Shown here: one piece after another, positions 1 through 7,560 of the stretch
How the letters are laid out: every line of letters starts with the position of its first letter
Position numbering within the stretch: the first letter of the stretch is position 1
Virus record (IMG/VR): IMGVR_UViG_3300036799_000088
Coordinates: 1 to 26,465 of that record
DNA: 26,465 nucleotides
From: a virus
Direction: 5' to 3' (one strand)
Notes under the pieces: model-generated
Told to the model about the DNA's origin: nothing
What the model saw: only the letters and a program-made list of their open reading frames with translations
The model's database searches: none
Translations under genes and position numbers: made by a program

Positions 1-3000
1 CGAGCCTCAGTGCCAACGATTTCCTGCGCATTCACATCTATGTCACCACGGGCAGCACCGACACCCCGCGCGGCACGCTGCTCACCAACACCACCGACAC
101 TGTCGAGTTCACCACCACCGCCGCCGGTATCTCCGCACTCGACAAAGCGATCACCACCGTGGCCGTACAGGCCGGTGACCGTGTTGTCGTAGAGATCGGC
201 TACCAGGCACAGAACACCGTCACCACGTCATTTACCGGCACCATGAACTACGGCGGCAACCAGTTCTTCCGGGACCTGGTCGCCAACGGTGTTGGTGCGC
301 ACGGCACCGACCCCGCTACCCGCTTCGGCTGGGTGCAGTTCTCCGACCCGAACAACGTGCTCGCCGCCGCCCCGACCGGCGCCGCGAACCGCTGCTGGAA
401 CCCGTCGGCGAAGACCTTCCAGGACTTCTGGTCCACCGCGGCCGGGACCACGGTCACCTCCCCCGCGCAGACCGGCTTTAGCCGCACCACTGGGCTGCAC
501 ATCGTCGTCGGAACCGCCGGAGATCCGAACGTCAACCTCCCCGTGGTTCCGGCGGCAGTCGGGGAGACGTGGTCGATCTCCGTTCAGGCCAAAGGGTCGA
601 TCACCGCCGGGAACACCACAACATGCTGGCTGAACTACACCGACGCTAACGGAAACTTCCTCACCCCGAACCCCTCACAAAACGTCACACTATCCAGCAC
701 CGCGCAAACAATCACGTTCAACAATTACACCGCGCCCGCCAATACCGCCTATATCGGGATGTCCATTGAGGGCACCGCTGCGGTCGGCGACACTTTCGAC
801 GTCACCTGTGCCTATTACGACATTGTCAGTGCCGTACCGGGCTATAACGATGGCGATTCCACGCTGTGGTCCTGGGACAATGGTCTCACCGACGGCGACT
901 CGGCATCACGCGCTCTGCCCGCGACCAACGCCAGCGCCCCCACGGCCACCGCGACAGCCGCAGCGAACAACCCGAGCACCGCCGTCGCCCCCGCCGCCCC
1001 GACGGCCGCCAGTGCCACCAGCGCACCTACGCCGGCCGCCAGCGTCCAAGCCCACCCCACGACAGCGACCAGCGCGGCCAGCGCCCCCGCCCCGTCGGTG
1101 TCGGTGGCCGCCAATGCGATCACCGCCACAGCTGTAGGCAGCGCCCCCGCCCCGTCAGTGGCAGCGCTGGGCAACGCGGGCACTCCCACCGCAGTAGGCA
1201 CCGCCCCGGCCCCGGCGGTGTCGACCAGTGTCAGCGCCACAGCGGCCACCGCCACGGCCACAGCGGCAGCCCTGGGCGCCACCGGCAAGGTCGCCCCCAC
1301 ACCGGGGGTCGCTGCGGCAGCGAGCACCGCGCCCACCCCGTCGACGGCGATCACCGCACCCGCCGGGCTCGTCAGCGTCGCGGGCAGCGCACCGACCCCG
1401 GCCGCCAGCGTGGCCCCCAGTCCGTCCAGCGCCACGACCGTGGGCACCGCCCCGGCCCCAGGCGCCAGCGCGACCTCCGGCCCGGCCACGGCCACCGCAG
1501 TAGCCAGCGCGCCGGCACCGGGGGCCAGCGTCGCCCCCACGGCATCAACCGCCACCAGTGCGACCAGCGCCCCCGGGGCCACCGGCAAGACCAGCCCGAG
1601 CCCCACCACCGCCACCGCCACGGGCAGCGCGCCGACCCCGGCCGTCAAGGTCTCCCCCTCACCGGCCACCGCGACCAGCGCGGGCAGTGCACCGACCCCA
1701 GCGGCCAGCGCAGCGGCCACTGCCGGCACCGCGACCAGCGCGGGCAGTGCGCCGACCCCGGCCGGCGTGGTCGCCGTGGTGGGGCTCGCCATCACCGCCA
1801 CCGCAGTGGGCAGTGCCCCGGCGCCCACGCCCCTAATCCAGTCGAGTGCGCCGGCCGCGACCGCTGCGGGGAGCGCCCCGGCTCCGGCCGCTCAGATCGC
1901 CCCCCTGGCATCCACCGCGACGGTGGCGGGTACTGCGCCGGCACCGGGCGCCAGCTCGGCGGCGGGTCCCACAACGGCCACCGTGGCCGCCACCGCGCCA
2001 GCGCCATCCACCGACGTCACCACCGGGGCGACCACCGCCATCGCTGTGGGCACCGCCCCGGACGCTGTGGGGTCCAGTGCCTCCCACACCGACGCCACCC
2101 CGGCCACCGCGACCGCCACCGGACTAGCACCCGACGCGTCGGTCACGGTCGCCTCCACACCGGACACGGCGACCGCCGCCGGTAGTTCCTTCGATACCGC
2201 TACTGAAGTAGCACCTGGCGCACCGACAGCGGCCAGCGCGGGCAGCGCCCTGACGCCGACGGGCCGTGTCGAGGTCTTCGCTGCGGCTGCCACCGCGACC
2301 GCCACGGGCAGCGCCCCGCCACCCACCCCGGCCGTAACCTCCAGCCCGAACACCGCCACTGCTGTAGGCAGCGCCCCGGCGCCGTTCGGTGCCGTCGACG
2401 GTCAGAACGTCAACGCCACTGCCCTAACCGCCGTGGCGGTGGGCAGTGCCCCGACACCGGGTGTGTCCATCACATCGGCGGTGCTGGCCGCCACGGCCAC
2501 CGCTGCGGGCAGCGCGCCGACACCCACGAGCCGAGTAGCGGCCAGCGCGACCGCCGCCACGGTCACCGCCACAGCGGGGCCGCCAGCGGTGCGGGTCGCC
2601 CCGCAGGCCAGCCCAGCGGTCAGTGTGGGCACCGCGCCGGGGGTCGTCGGATCTACCGCCGCTCTGACTTTCGCCCAGACCGCCACCGCCACCGGCAGTG
2701 CCCCGACACCAACCCCGTCCGTGGCGGCCAACGCGGGGCTCGCCGCCGTGGCCGGGACGGCGTCGCAACCGTCGGGCCGGGTGGTGACGGGGGCACCAAC
2801 AGCTGTTGCGGTGGGCAGCGCCCCGGCGCCGTTCCCGTCGGTGACCTTCGTCTGGCCGCCCAGTGCGGGTGCTTTGGGGGTCACCGAGCTGGCCGCTGGG
2901 GTGCTCGTGCTGGCGACGATTGCCGCCGCTACCGTGGAAGTCGCGGTCACCGCAGACAGTGAAGATGATCTAGTTGGGGTGGCTAGTGCGAATACCGCAG

Positions 3001-3038
3001 TCATTGGGGTGGCTACCGGCACGCTGGGAATCGAGTAG
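1..3038 (+). CDS. Tail/receptor-binding protein with jelly-roll, CBM-like and 20-residue repeat regions (5' partial)
   Basis: The frame is open to the left edge from base 3, so the gene starts outside the window; GTG 159 is internal. About 1010 residues are visible. The first ~95 (to ~290) form a beta-rich module containing FTGTMNYGG, common in actinophage tail proteins. Around 500-850 lies a carbohydrate-binding-like (CBM4/9 type) module ending in a YNDGDSTLWSWD stretch, also typical of actinophage minor tail proteins. From ~940 to 2845 come about 30 Ala/Thr/Pro repeats. The last ~65 residues are non-repetitive and hydrophobic-rich. Likely role: minor tail or fibre protein contacting the cell surface. 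The product class is fairly secure; the receptor is unknown. It is one of only two plus-strand genes here. Confidence 0.8.
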   Translation, partial: SLSANDFLRIHIYVTTGSTDTPRGTLLTNTTDTVEFTTTAAGISALDKAITTVAVQAGDRVVVEIGYQAQNTVTTSFTGTMNYGGNQFFRDLVANGVGAHGTDPATRFGWVQFSDPNNVLAAAPTGAANRCWNPSAKTFQDFWSTAAGTTVTSPAQTGFSRTTGLHIVVGTAGDPNVNLPVVPAAVGETWSISVQAKGSITAGNTTTCWLNYTDANGNFLTPNPSQNVTLSSTAQTITFNNYTAPANTAYIGMSIEGTAAVGDTFDVTCAYYDIVSAVPGYNDGDSTLWSWDNGLTDGDSASRALPATNASAPTATATAAANNPSTAVAPAAPTAASATSAPTPAASVQAHPTTATSAASAPAPSVSVAANAITATAVGSAPAPSVAALGNAGTPTAVGTAPAPAVSTSVSATAATATATAAALGATGKVAPTPGVAAAASTAPTPSTAITAPAGLVSVAGSAPTPAASVAPSPSSATTVGTAPAPGASATSGPATATAVASAPAPGASVAPTASTATSATSAPGATGKTSPSPTTATATGSAPTPAVKVSPSPATATSAGSAPTPAASAAATAGTATSAGSAPTPAGVVAVVGLAITATAVGSAPAPTPLIQSSAPAATAAGSAPAPAAQIAPLASTATVAGTAPAPGASSAAGPTTATVAATAPAPSTDVTTGATTAIAVGTAPDAVGSSASHTDATPATATATGLAPDASVTVASTPDTATAAGSSFDTATEVAPGAPTAASAGSALTPTGRVEVFAAAATATATGSAPPPTPAVTSSPNTATAVGSAPAPFGAVDGQNVNATALTAVAVGSAPTPGVSITSAVLAATATAAGSAPTPTSRVAASATAATVTATAGPPAVRVAPQASPAVSVGTAPGVVGSTAALTFAQTATATGSAPTPTPSVAANAGLAAVAGTASQPSGRVVTGAPTAVAVGSAPAPFPSVTFVWPPSAGALGVTELAAGVLVLATIAAATVEVAVTADSEDDLVGVASANTAVIGVATGTLGIE
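940..2845 (+). repeat. About 30 tandem copies of a degenerate 60-bp / 20-residue coding repeat
   Basis: Within the tail protein, units run from one G[ST]AP[AT]P core to the next, with the pattern GSAPxP, then xxxV, then a variable stretch, then TATAx. Most units are exactly 20 residues. Exceptions I counted are 18, 22, 24 and one 25, so length changes are nearly always even. The alternating small-residue TATAVGSA stretch looks like a beta strand and the PxP like a turn, which suggests one coil or strand pair of a beta-rich fibre per unit. The DNA is degenerate, so this is an old or diversified repeat. It also creates long spurious open frames on the minus strand. Confidence 0.8.
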
Positions 3039-3045
3039 GGGGGAC

Positions 3046-3399
3046 GTGGCCAAACACAGTCTGCTGGAGCCCGAGCAGCCCCGTAAGCGGGACAGACTGG
3101 TGTGCACCTACCTGGGGGAACCGAGCAGCGCCGAGTCGGCCGTGCGGGAGTGCCGCGTACAGAGCCCCCCGTGCGGGGCACAAGTGCAGGTGCCGCTGCT
3201 GATGGTGCCGTTCATCGAGTCCGGGGAGCTAGTCGCGTCGTGCCGGCGCTGCAACGCCGGCCGGCCGCTGAAGATGCACCCGCACGAAATGGCCCACCTG
3301 GAGAAGCGGGGACTCCTAGAGGCCGCGCAGAATCGCCTCGCGGAGATCAATGAGGAGTTGGGTTGCTCGCCGGACCCTGACCCGCTTACGGCTCAGTGA
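3046..3399 (+). CDS. Small Cys-rich protein of unknown function
   Basis: 117 residues. I chose GTG 3046, 7 nt after the tail gene stop, because a run of Gs just upstream forms a good ribosome site; the longer frame from 2974 lies inside the tail gene. Cysteines at about 20, 36, 43, 66 and 69, with CRRC at 66-69, suggest a zinc ribbon. A helical Glu/Ala-rich tail follows (residues ~80-107). No family recognised. It is probably co-transcribed with the tail gene. Its stop lies 14 nt inside the 3' end of the convergent minus-strand gene. Confidence 0.7.
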   Translation: MAKHSLLEPEQPRKRDRLVCTYLGEPSSAESAVRECRVQSPPCGAQVQVPLLMVPFIESGELVASCRRCNAGRPLKMHPHEMAHLEKRGLLEAAQNRLAEINEELGCSPDPDPLTAQ

Positions 3400-3970
3400 C
3401 CGTGCGGGCGTGCAGCCGGATCTCCGGCGCGCGGGCAGCGAACCAGTCGGCGTGACAGCGCATCATGTGCTCCCGCACCGCCAGCCACGAGTAGAGCAGC
3501 CGGGGCGTCGGCGAGTTGACTTCCATGATCGCCACAGGCGGAGGGAAGCCCGCTTCGAGCTTCCAGCGGTGCAGCGTGGTCACGGGCACGGTGGACACCC
3601 GAGACATCCCGTGCAGCGACACAGCCTGGATCTTCAGTGCCCCGGCCCGGTCGACCGTGGGCAGGTTCGCGAACTCCTCGCGCACGTTGTGCCGCGCGGC
3701 GACCTGGTTGTGGTAGTCGGCGACCTGATCGGGGTGCCACAGGGGGACGCCTTCGAGGTCCCAGCGGGGACGGGCGATCTGGCGCATCCGGGAACGCTCA
3801 CCGGTATAGGCCGTGGACAGCATGGCGGTGAGGATGTGGGCGGCCGACACCCCGATCTGGGCGGCCACCTCACCGATGGGTAGTGCGTCGAGAGGGTAGG
3901 TGCTCACCTGCTCGGCTTCGGCGCGCCAGCGTGGCCGCGTGGGCTTTGGGTTGGTCACGGCAACGGTCAC
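3386..3970 (-). CDS. DNA-binding protein with tandem helix-turn-helix domains
   Basis: 194 residues. GTG 3970 overlaps the preceding stop (GTGA) and has AGGGGGA just upstream; the longer frame from 4039 would run 23 codons into the neighbour. Residues 30-48 (LPIGEVAAQIGVSAAHI) form a helix-turn-helix, followed by a wing-like segment ending PLWHPDQVADY (77-87). A second similar unit lies at ~122-170 (TTLHRWKLEAGFPPPV, then a Trp-containing helix). Both resemble MerR/excisionase-type (HTH_17) domains. It ends the last minus-strand unit near the terminase genes. It could be a regulator, an excisionase-like protein or the small terminase subunit; the sequence does not decide. Confidence 0.75.
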   Translation of the reverse strand: MTVAVTNPKPTRPRWRAEAEQVSTYPLDALPIGEVAAQIGVSAAHILTAMLSTAYTGERSRMRQIARPRWDLEGVPLWHPDQVADYHNQVAARHNVREEFANLPTVDRAGALKIQAVSLHGMSRVSTVPVTTLHRWKLEAGFPPPVAIMEVNSPTPRLLYSWLAVREHMMRCHADWFAARAPEIRLHARTVTEP

Positions 3971-4365
3971 CTGTCCCCCTCGTTCCTCTGTCGCTCGGAC
4001 TCCATGGAAGCGGAGCACCAGGCGAGTCCGGTGTGCCACGCACTGTCGGGACCGACCATGCCGGCGACGACAAGCTGGTCGGCGTGACCAACGACTACGA
4101 CGGAGACAGCGCCGGGGCGGGCGAACAGTGACATGCGTGCGCCCTTGCCGCCTTCGGGGTCCTGCTCTAGGCGGTAGCGGGCGGACTGGGCGAGCTGGGC
4201 ATCGTAGGCGGGCACGATCAGTGCGTCGGGGTTGGCTGCGGCGAGTACGGCGTCTACCAGCTTCGCCAGGTCGACGATGGGCTGGTCGTCGTTGACTCCC
4301 TCGACGACGGGCGAGGATGCGAGCACTTCACGCGCCGCCCGGATGGCGGCAGGTCGATCTAGCAT
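3967..4365 (-). CDS. Hypothetical protein
   Basis: 132 residues. ATG 4365 is preceded by GAAGGGAG at good spacing. It is the first gene after the extended -10 element at 4386-4407 and is coupled by a GTGA overlap to the helix-turn-helix gene downstream. The N-terminal half is helical and Ala/Asp-rich. The middle contains a hydrophobic beta stretch (VSVVVVGHADQLVV, about residues 86-99). No catalytic motif or family recognised. Confidence 0.7.
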   Translation of the reverse strand: MLDRPAAIRAAREVLASSPVVEGVNDDQPIVDLAKLVDAVLAAANPDALIVPAYDAQLAQSARYRLEQDPEGGKGARMSLFARPGAVSVVVVGHADQLVVAGMVGPDSAWHTGLAWCSASMESERQRNEGDR

Positions 4366-4385
4366 GCGGACTCCCTTCGGTAGAT

Positions 4386-4407
4386 CGGAACACCGTTAAC
4401 TCTACCA
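4386..4407 (-). promoter_or_regulatory. Extended -10 promoter with GTTCCG start element (copy a)
   Basis: On the minus strand the site reads TGG-TAGAGT, then 7 nt, then GTTCCG followed by A. It fits the six-copy consensus TGGTANNNT-N7-GTTCCGG, except for the last base. The transcription start would fall at or next to the first G of GTTCCG, about 20 nt before the ATG at 4365. No -35 box is visible. It heads the two-gene unit 4365-3386. Confidence 0.7.
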
Positions 4408-4434
4408 GGTGGGAGCGGATGATCTGGAGTGAGT

Positions 4435-4497
4435 CCAGGTCCCCAGGGGTCCGTCCCTACCACATGCGGCAGGTTCACCCCTGGGGGGCCGACCTGG
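4435..4497 (-). terminator. Long inverted repeat, possible terminator or operator
   Basis: CCCCAGGGGT at 4441-4450 is matched perfectly by ACCCCTGGGG at 4477-4486. The flanking CCAGGT (4435-4440) pairs with ACCTGG (4492-4497) across a 5-nt bulge. In the minus-strand transcript this is a strong GC-rich stem between the end of the terminase unit and promoter copy a. No U-tract follows, so it would be a U-less actinobacterial-type terminator, or a structured operator upstream of the promoter. Confidence 0.45.
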
Positions 4498-4552
4498 GGA
4501 GCTACCCCGGCCGGCGGCAGCCGACTCGTACAGCCGGTGCCCCACTTCGCTC

Positions 4553-4571
4553 GGTTGGAATGAATCCAACC
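4553..4571 (-). terminator. Short perfect hairpin just after the 4581 gene stop
   Basis: GGTTGGA (4553-4559) and TCCAACC (4565-4571) form a perfect 7-bp stem with a 5-nt loop. It starts 10 nt after the TGA stop of the last gene of the terminase unit. The placement suits an intrinsic terminator, although no U-run follows. The larger hairpin at 4435-4497 lies further downstream. Confidence 0.4.
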
Positions 4572-4580
4572 CTACCACGG

Positions 4581-5291
4581 TCAGCCGGGGATGGCGCCAC
4601 CAGACGCGAGGGCCATCCGCCGCGACGTCCGCGCAAGCTCCGTGCGCTTCATCTCCTTACGCCACGCCGGGTAGGTCTCCCCGAACTTCTGCGTCACTCG
4701 ACCGTCGGTCATCTGAACGATGTAGCCGCCCCGCGTCATCTGGAAAGGCTTCGTACACCGCTTCATGTAGTCGAAGCCGCCACGCGCCTGCGGGTCGAAC
4801 CAGTTCTCCGTGACAAAGTTGCTCACCATCACCTGGGTGGTGTCGACCTGCACCGCATAAGAGTCCGACTCCACCGGGTCGCCCACCTCGATGGCGATCG
4901 AATGCCGGCCGTCGACATCAGCCCAACGGTTGCACGACGGGTCGACGAACGTCTCCAGCACCTCGTGGCTGAGCACTGAGGCGATCGACAGCTTCGCGGT
5001 CAGCGCGTTGCCGCCGTTGTCCAGTACCGGGCGCGCGAACACCCGCCCATAGATCACTCCCCCGTCTTCGGTGTGCCAGCCCAGCGCCCCGGCCTGATCG
5101 GAGTCGTCGAGGACACCGATGACCCACGAGCCGGGAGGTGCGTGTGCCTCATCGACCGCGTACACCACGGTCATTGGCACCAGTCGCCACGCCGGGGAGG
5201 CGTGATCGCGCAGCTGCGTCCAGCACGCCCTGGTCATGAGCTGGACGTCGGCGTTGCTCACCAGCGTCGACTTATTAACTACGGTGATCAA
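4581..5291 (-). CDS. Conserved phage protein with an HEVLE metalloprotease-like motif
   Basis: 236 residues. TTG 5291 is taken as start because AGGAG sits 6 nt upstream and the first in-frame ATG is well inside. The notable feature is SHEVLETFVDP near residues 108-118 (His109, Glu110, Glu113, Asp117). It resembles the HExx(E/H) helix of zincin-type peptidases but lacks the canonical second histidine. The preceding half is beta-rich, and the C-terminus (~205-236) is basic. It follows the terminase with a 39-nt gap. Peptidase activity is inference; it could equally be a structural or virion-associated protein. Confidence 0.75.
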   Translation of the reverse strand: MITVVNKSTLVSNADVQLMTRACWTQLRDHASPAWRLVPMTVVYAVDEAHAPPGSWVIGVLDDSDQAGALGWHTEDGGVIYGRVFARPVLDNGGNALTAKLSIASVLSHEVLETFVDPSCNRWADVDGRHSIAIEVGDPVESDSYAVQVDTTQVMVSNFVTENWFDPQARGGFDYMKRCTKPFQMTRGGYIVQMTDGRVTQKFGETYPAWRKEMKRTELARTSRRMALASGGAIPG

Positions 5292-5330
5292 TTATCACTC
5301 CTAGTAGGTTGCGGACAGATCGCGGTCACA

Positions 5331-6860
5331 CTATGCGATCACCCGCACGGGCGACGGGCCCTTCATCGCCAGCTGCGGCATCAATCCCACAGCTGCCCAC
5401 ACCGCCGCATCCAGCTCGTTGGGAGACTCCGGATCACCGGGCACCCACGAGGTGAAACCGTCCTCGATACCGGGGATGCCGCCAACGATGTGGGCTCGGC
5501 ACTGCTCGAACACTCCTGCGACCGGCTCGGCGCGGGTGCGCTTGCCCAGGCTCGCGTGCACCTTCACCACACGCGGCGTGCGGGTCTCCATCTCTTTGGC
5601 CACCATCCGCAGCATGGTGGTGCACAGGTCCCCGCCCTGGTTGGTCTCCACGATCATCGCGTCGGCGTCCCAGTCCTCAGCGACCTGGAGGGCCTTCAGC
5701 GCCCACGAGCGCGGCGTGCCCCGCATCGTGTGATCGGCCAGGAAGTACAGGTGAAGCCCCTCGACTTCGGCCGGTCGGCCCACCCATCCGTTCATCGGTG
5801 GCCCGCCGAGCCCGGCGACGACGATGCCGCACGCATCGGAGGTCTCCCCAGCGGTCACGGCAGGGTCGACGCCGATGACGATGCGCCGCAGCAGCGGCAC
5901 GTGATCGGCGTCCATGACGCGCGTGGCGTCGATCAGTGCCACGGTCACCAGGGCGCCCTCGACCTCGTCGAGGAGTTCCCCGTCGAGTTCCTGGCGCCCC
6001 AGGGTGGTGCCCGCGTAGCGCGCCCGGACGGTGTCGAGGAAGACCTGGGAGAGGTTCGCTGCGTTGTCCATCGTCGAGCCACGGAGCAGGGTGACGTTGG
6101 GGTCGCCGCGTTTGCCCCGCTCGTTCAGCTCTTTGATGATCTTGTTGCCGCGTTTGGGCGTCGTCGTGATCAGCCGCCGCGACGAACCGATACGAGTGGC
6201 GAACTCGATGCCCTCTTCCCACGTCTCTTTCAGATTCCGCCACGAACCCAGCTCGTCAGCCCACACCCCGTTGAGGTTCTTACCGCGAAGCCGGGCCGGG
6301 GCGTCATCACTGGCCAGATAGATCAGCGACCCGTTGCGCAGCCGGATCTCATACTTGCTCTTGTCGTAGCTGATCAGGTCATCACCCAGGGCCACCAGCA
6401 AGCCCGACGGGCCTTCGACGCAGATCTGCCGGGCGTCGGCGAACGTCGGAGCGACCACCGCCCAGTTGCCCACCTCCGATAGCGCCCACTCGGCGAACGC
6501 GTTGGACGCGGCCCACGTCTTACCGGTGCCACGGCCGGCGAGGAACATGATGTAGGCCGTCGTCGACTCCGCCAGCTCCAGCTGCACCTTGCGCGCGGTA
6601 GCCCGCCACGGGCGCGGTGGGGGCGGCTCTAAGCACCGCAACGCGATCAGACTGGGGCTGACCTCGTCAACCCACTCCGGGACCTCACTGCCCAGCGCAT
6701 CCCAGTCGACACCGCGCCCGATCTGCGGCGGGGCCATCAGATCCGAGGTGGTGGGCTGCGCGGGAATGGACCGGATCAGTGCGGTGGCGGCAGCGAAAAT
6801 GGCAGCATCGGGTTCGTCGGCGCCGACACGGGTGTAGGCGCCCCGTGGTGGGGCCGTCAC
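5331..6860 (-). CDS. terL: Terminase large subunit
   Basis: 509 residues, normal length for the packaging motor, which pumps and cuts phage DNA at the portal. The ATPase domain shows Walker A GRGTGKT (109-115), Walker B with catalytic Glu near VWADELGSW (199-207) and coupling motif TTTP (232-235). The RNase H-like nuclease domain shows GVDPAV (Asp332), IVETNQGG (Glu405) and ELDAAVW (Asp484). GTG 6860 is the start, with only a weak ribosome site. It lies in one unit with a UvrD-like helicase and a VRR-NUC nuclease, and opposite to the tail gene. No obvious small subunit adjoins it. Confidence 0.95.
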   Translation of the reverse strand: MTAPPRGAYTRVGADEPDAAIFAAATALIRSIPAQPTTSDLMAPPQIGRGVDWDALGSEVPEWVDEVSPSLIALRCLEPPPPRPWRATARKVQLELAESTTAYIMFLAGRGTGKTWAASNAFAEWALSEVGNWAVVAPTFADARQICVEGPSGLLVALGDDLISYDKSKYEIRLRNGSLIYLASDDAPARLRGKNLNGVWADELGSWRNLKETWEEGIEFATRIGSSRRLITTTPKRGNKIIKELNERGKRGDPNVTLLRGSTMDNAANLSQVFLDTVRARYAGTTLGRQELDGELLDEVEGALVTVALIDATRVMDADHVPLLRRIVIGVDPAVTAGETSDACGIVVAGLGGPPMNGWVGRPAEVEGLHLYFLADHTMRGTPRSWALKALQVAEDWDADAMIVETNQGGDLCTTMLRMVAKEMETRTPRVVKVHASLGKRTRAEPVAGVFEQCRAHIVGGIPGIEDGFTSWVPGDPESPNELDAAVWAAVGLMPQLAMKGPSPVRVIA

Positions 6861-6869
6861 AAGCGGAGA

Positions 6870-7103
6870 CTAAGCGGAGCGACGCTCCACAAGGTCATGA
6901 CACGCGTCGAGTAGCACCTGCACAGCGTGCGCGACGTCCTGATCGGTCCAGCGCGCCAGCGATTCCGGGCTGATGTCGAGATTGCTGGCCAGGATCGTTT
7001 CATAGAAGTCCACGGCGGCCTGATGAACGGCGAAGCCGGCCCGCGATATGGGAAACAGGGTCGGCATGGCTTTGATGACAGCCTCATCGACCTGAAGTGG
7101 CAT
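6870..7103 (-). CDS. Small hypothetical protein upstream of terminase
   Basis: 77 residues from ATG 7103, which begins MPLQVDEAVIKAMP. The frame stays open to 7262, but that part overlaps the nuclease gene; GTG 7142 or 7157 are alternative starts with a comparable ribosome site. The protein looks mainly helical (FAVHQAAVDFYETIL, then DVAHAVQVLLDACHDLV). It ends 10 nt before the terminase start. A small-terminase role is conceivable from position alone; no motif supports it. Confidence 0.65.
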   Translation of the reverse strand: MPLQVDEAVIKAMPTLFPISRAGFAVHQAAVDFYETILASNLDISPESLARWTDQDVAHAVQVLLDACHDLVERRSA

Positions 7104-7128
7104 GGTGACGAACGTTCCTACGGGTGCG

Positions 7129-7560
7129 TCACCATGGGTCACCTTTGGATCTCCCGTCACCTGGATGCTCGAAATCGTTGCGCCAGCCCGGTTCTTGCAG
7201 GTGAGACAGGAGTTGCTCAAGTTCAGCGACGGTGCGTACATACCCGGCGAGCGCCCCCGCATCCTGCCACCGCCGTAACTCTCCGAGTTGAGCAGGGGTC
7301 GGTTCGTAGTCGCCGGTCTTGCACTCGACTACCACCATGCGACCCTGCACGCACGCCAGCACATCGGGCGTGCCCCGCTTGCCGGCGCCGGTCATGTGCT
7401 TGGCGATGCAGTAGCCCTTGGCCAGCCGGATCTTACTCATCACCGCGTCCTTGACACTGGTCTCCGATGGCGGCCGGGCCTTGCGTGCCCGCGACTTCGT
7501 CACCGGGACGCGTTGAGCGTCCAGCTCGGCGACCACAGTGAAACCGCTGAAGTCAGCCAC
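7129..7560 (-). CDS. VRR-NUC-type nuclease
   Basis: 143 residues from GTG 7560, overlapping the preceding gene by 8 nt. The core runs from a helix at 37-48 to GTPD (63-66) and VVVECK (76-81, with Glu79 and Lys81), then a Q-L-G helix and a C-terminal VRTVAELEQLL helix. This is the VRR-NUC pattern of the PDDEXK superfamily, whose phage members are small nucleases thought to act on branched or flapped DNA. A helicase lies two genes upstream and the terminase two genes downstream, which fits trimming of replication or packaging intermediates. Confidence 0.85.
   Translation of the reverse strand: MADFSGFTVVAELDAQRVPVTKSRARKARPPSETSVKDAVMSKIRLAKGYCIAKHMTGAGKRGTPDVLACVQGRMVVVECKTGDYEPTPAQLGELRRWQDAGALAGYVRTVAELEQLLSHLQEPGWRNDFEHPGDGRSKGDPW

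Noticed and set aside
546-552. GTTCCGG on the plus strand inside the tail gene
   Set aside because: No extended -10 at the fixed spacing and it lies in mid-gene; taken as chance.
842-1828. Long minus-strand open frame (328 codons) antisense to the tail repeats
   Set aside because: It mirrors the Ala/Thr/Pro repeat in another frame, giving a monotonous VGALPALVAV pattern; no ribosome site, and the plus-strand protein has real domains.
866-2185. 439-codon plus-strand frame inside the tail gene
   Set aside because: An Arg/His/Gly-rich shadow produced by GC-rich repeats; it conflicts with the tail frame that is open for the full 3 kb.
5073-6482. 469-codon plus-strand frame opposite the terminase
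   Set aside because: Antisense shadow rich in Arg, His and Pro; the minus-strand frame carries every terminase motif.
7104-7262. N-terminal extension of the 77-residue gene to 7262
   Set aside because: It would overlap the VRR-NUC gene for over 130 nt in another frame, with no matching ribosome site; the compact helical protein starts at 7103.
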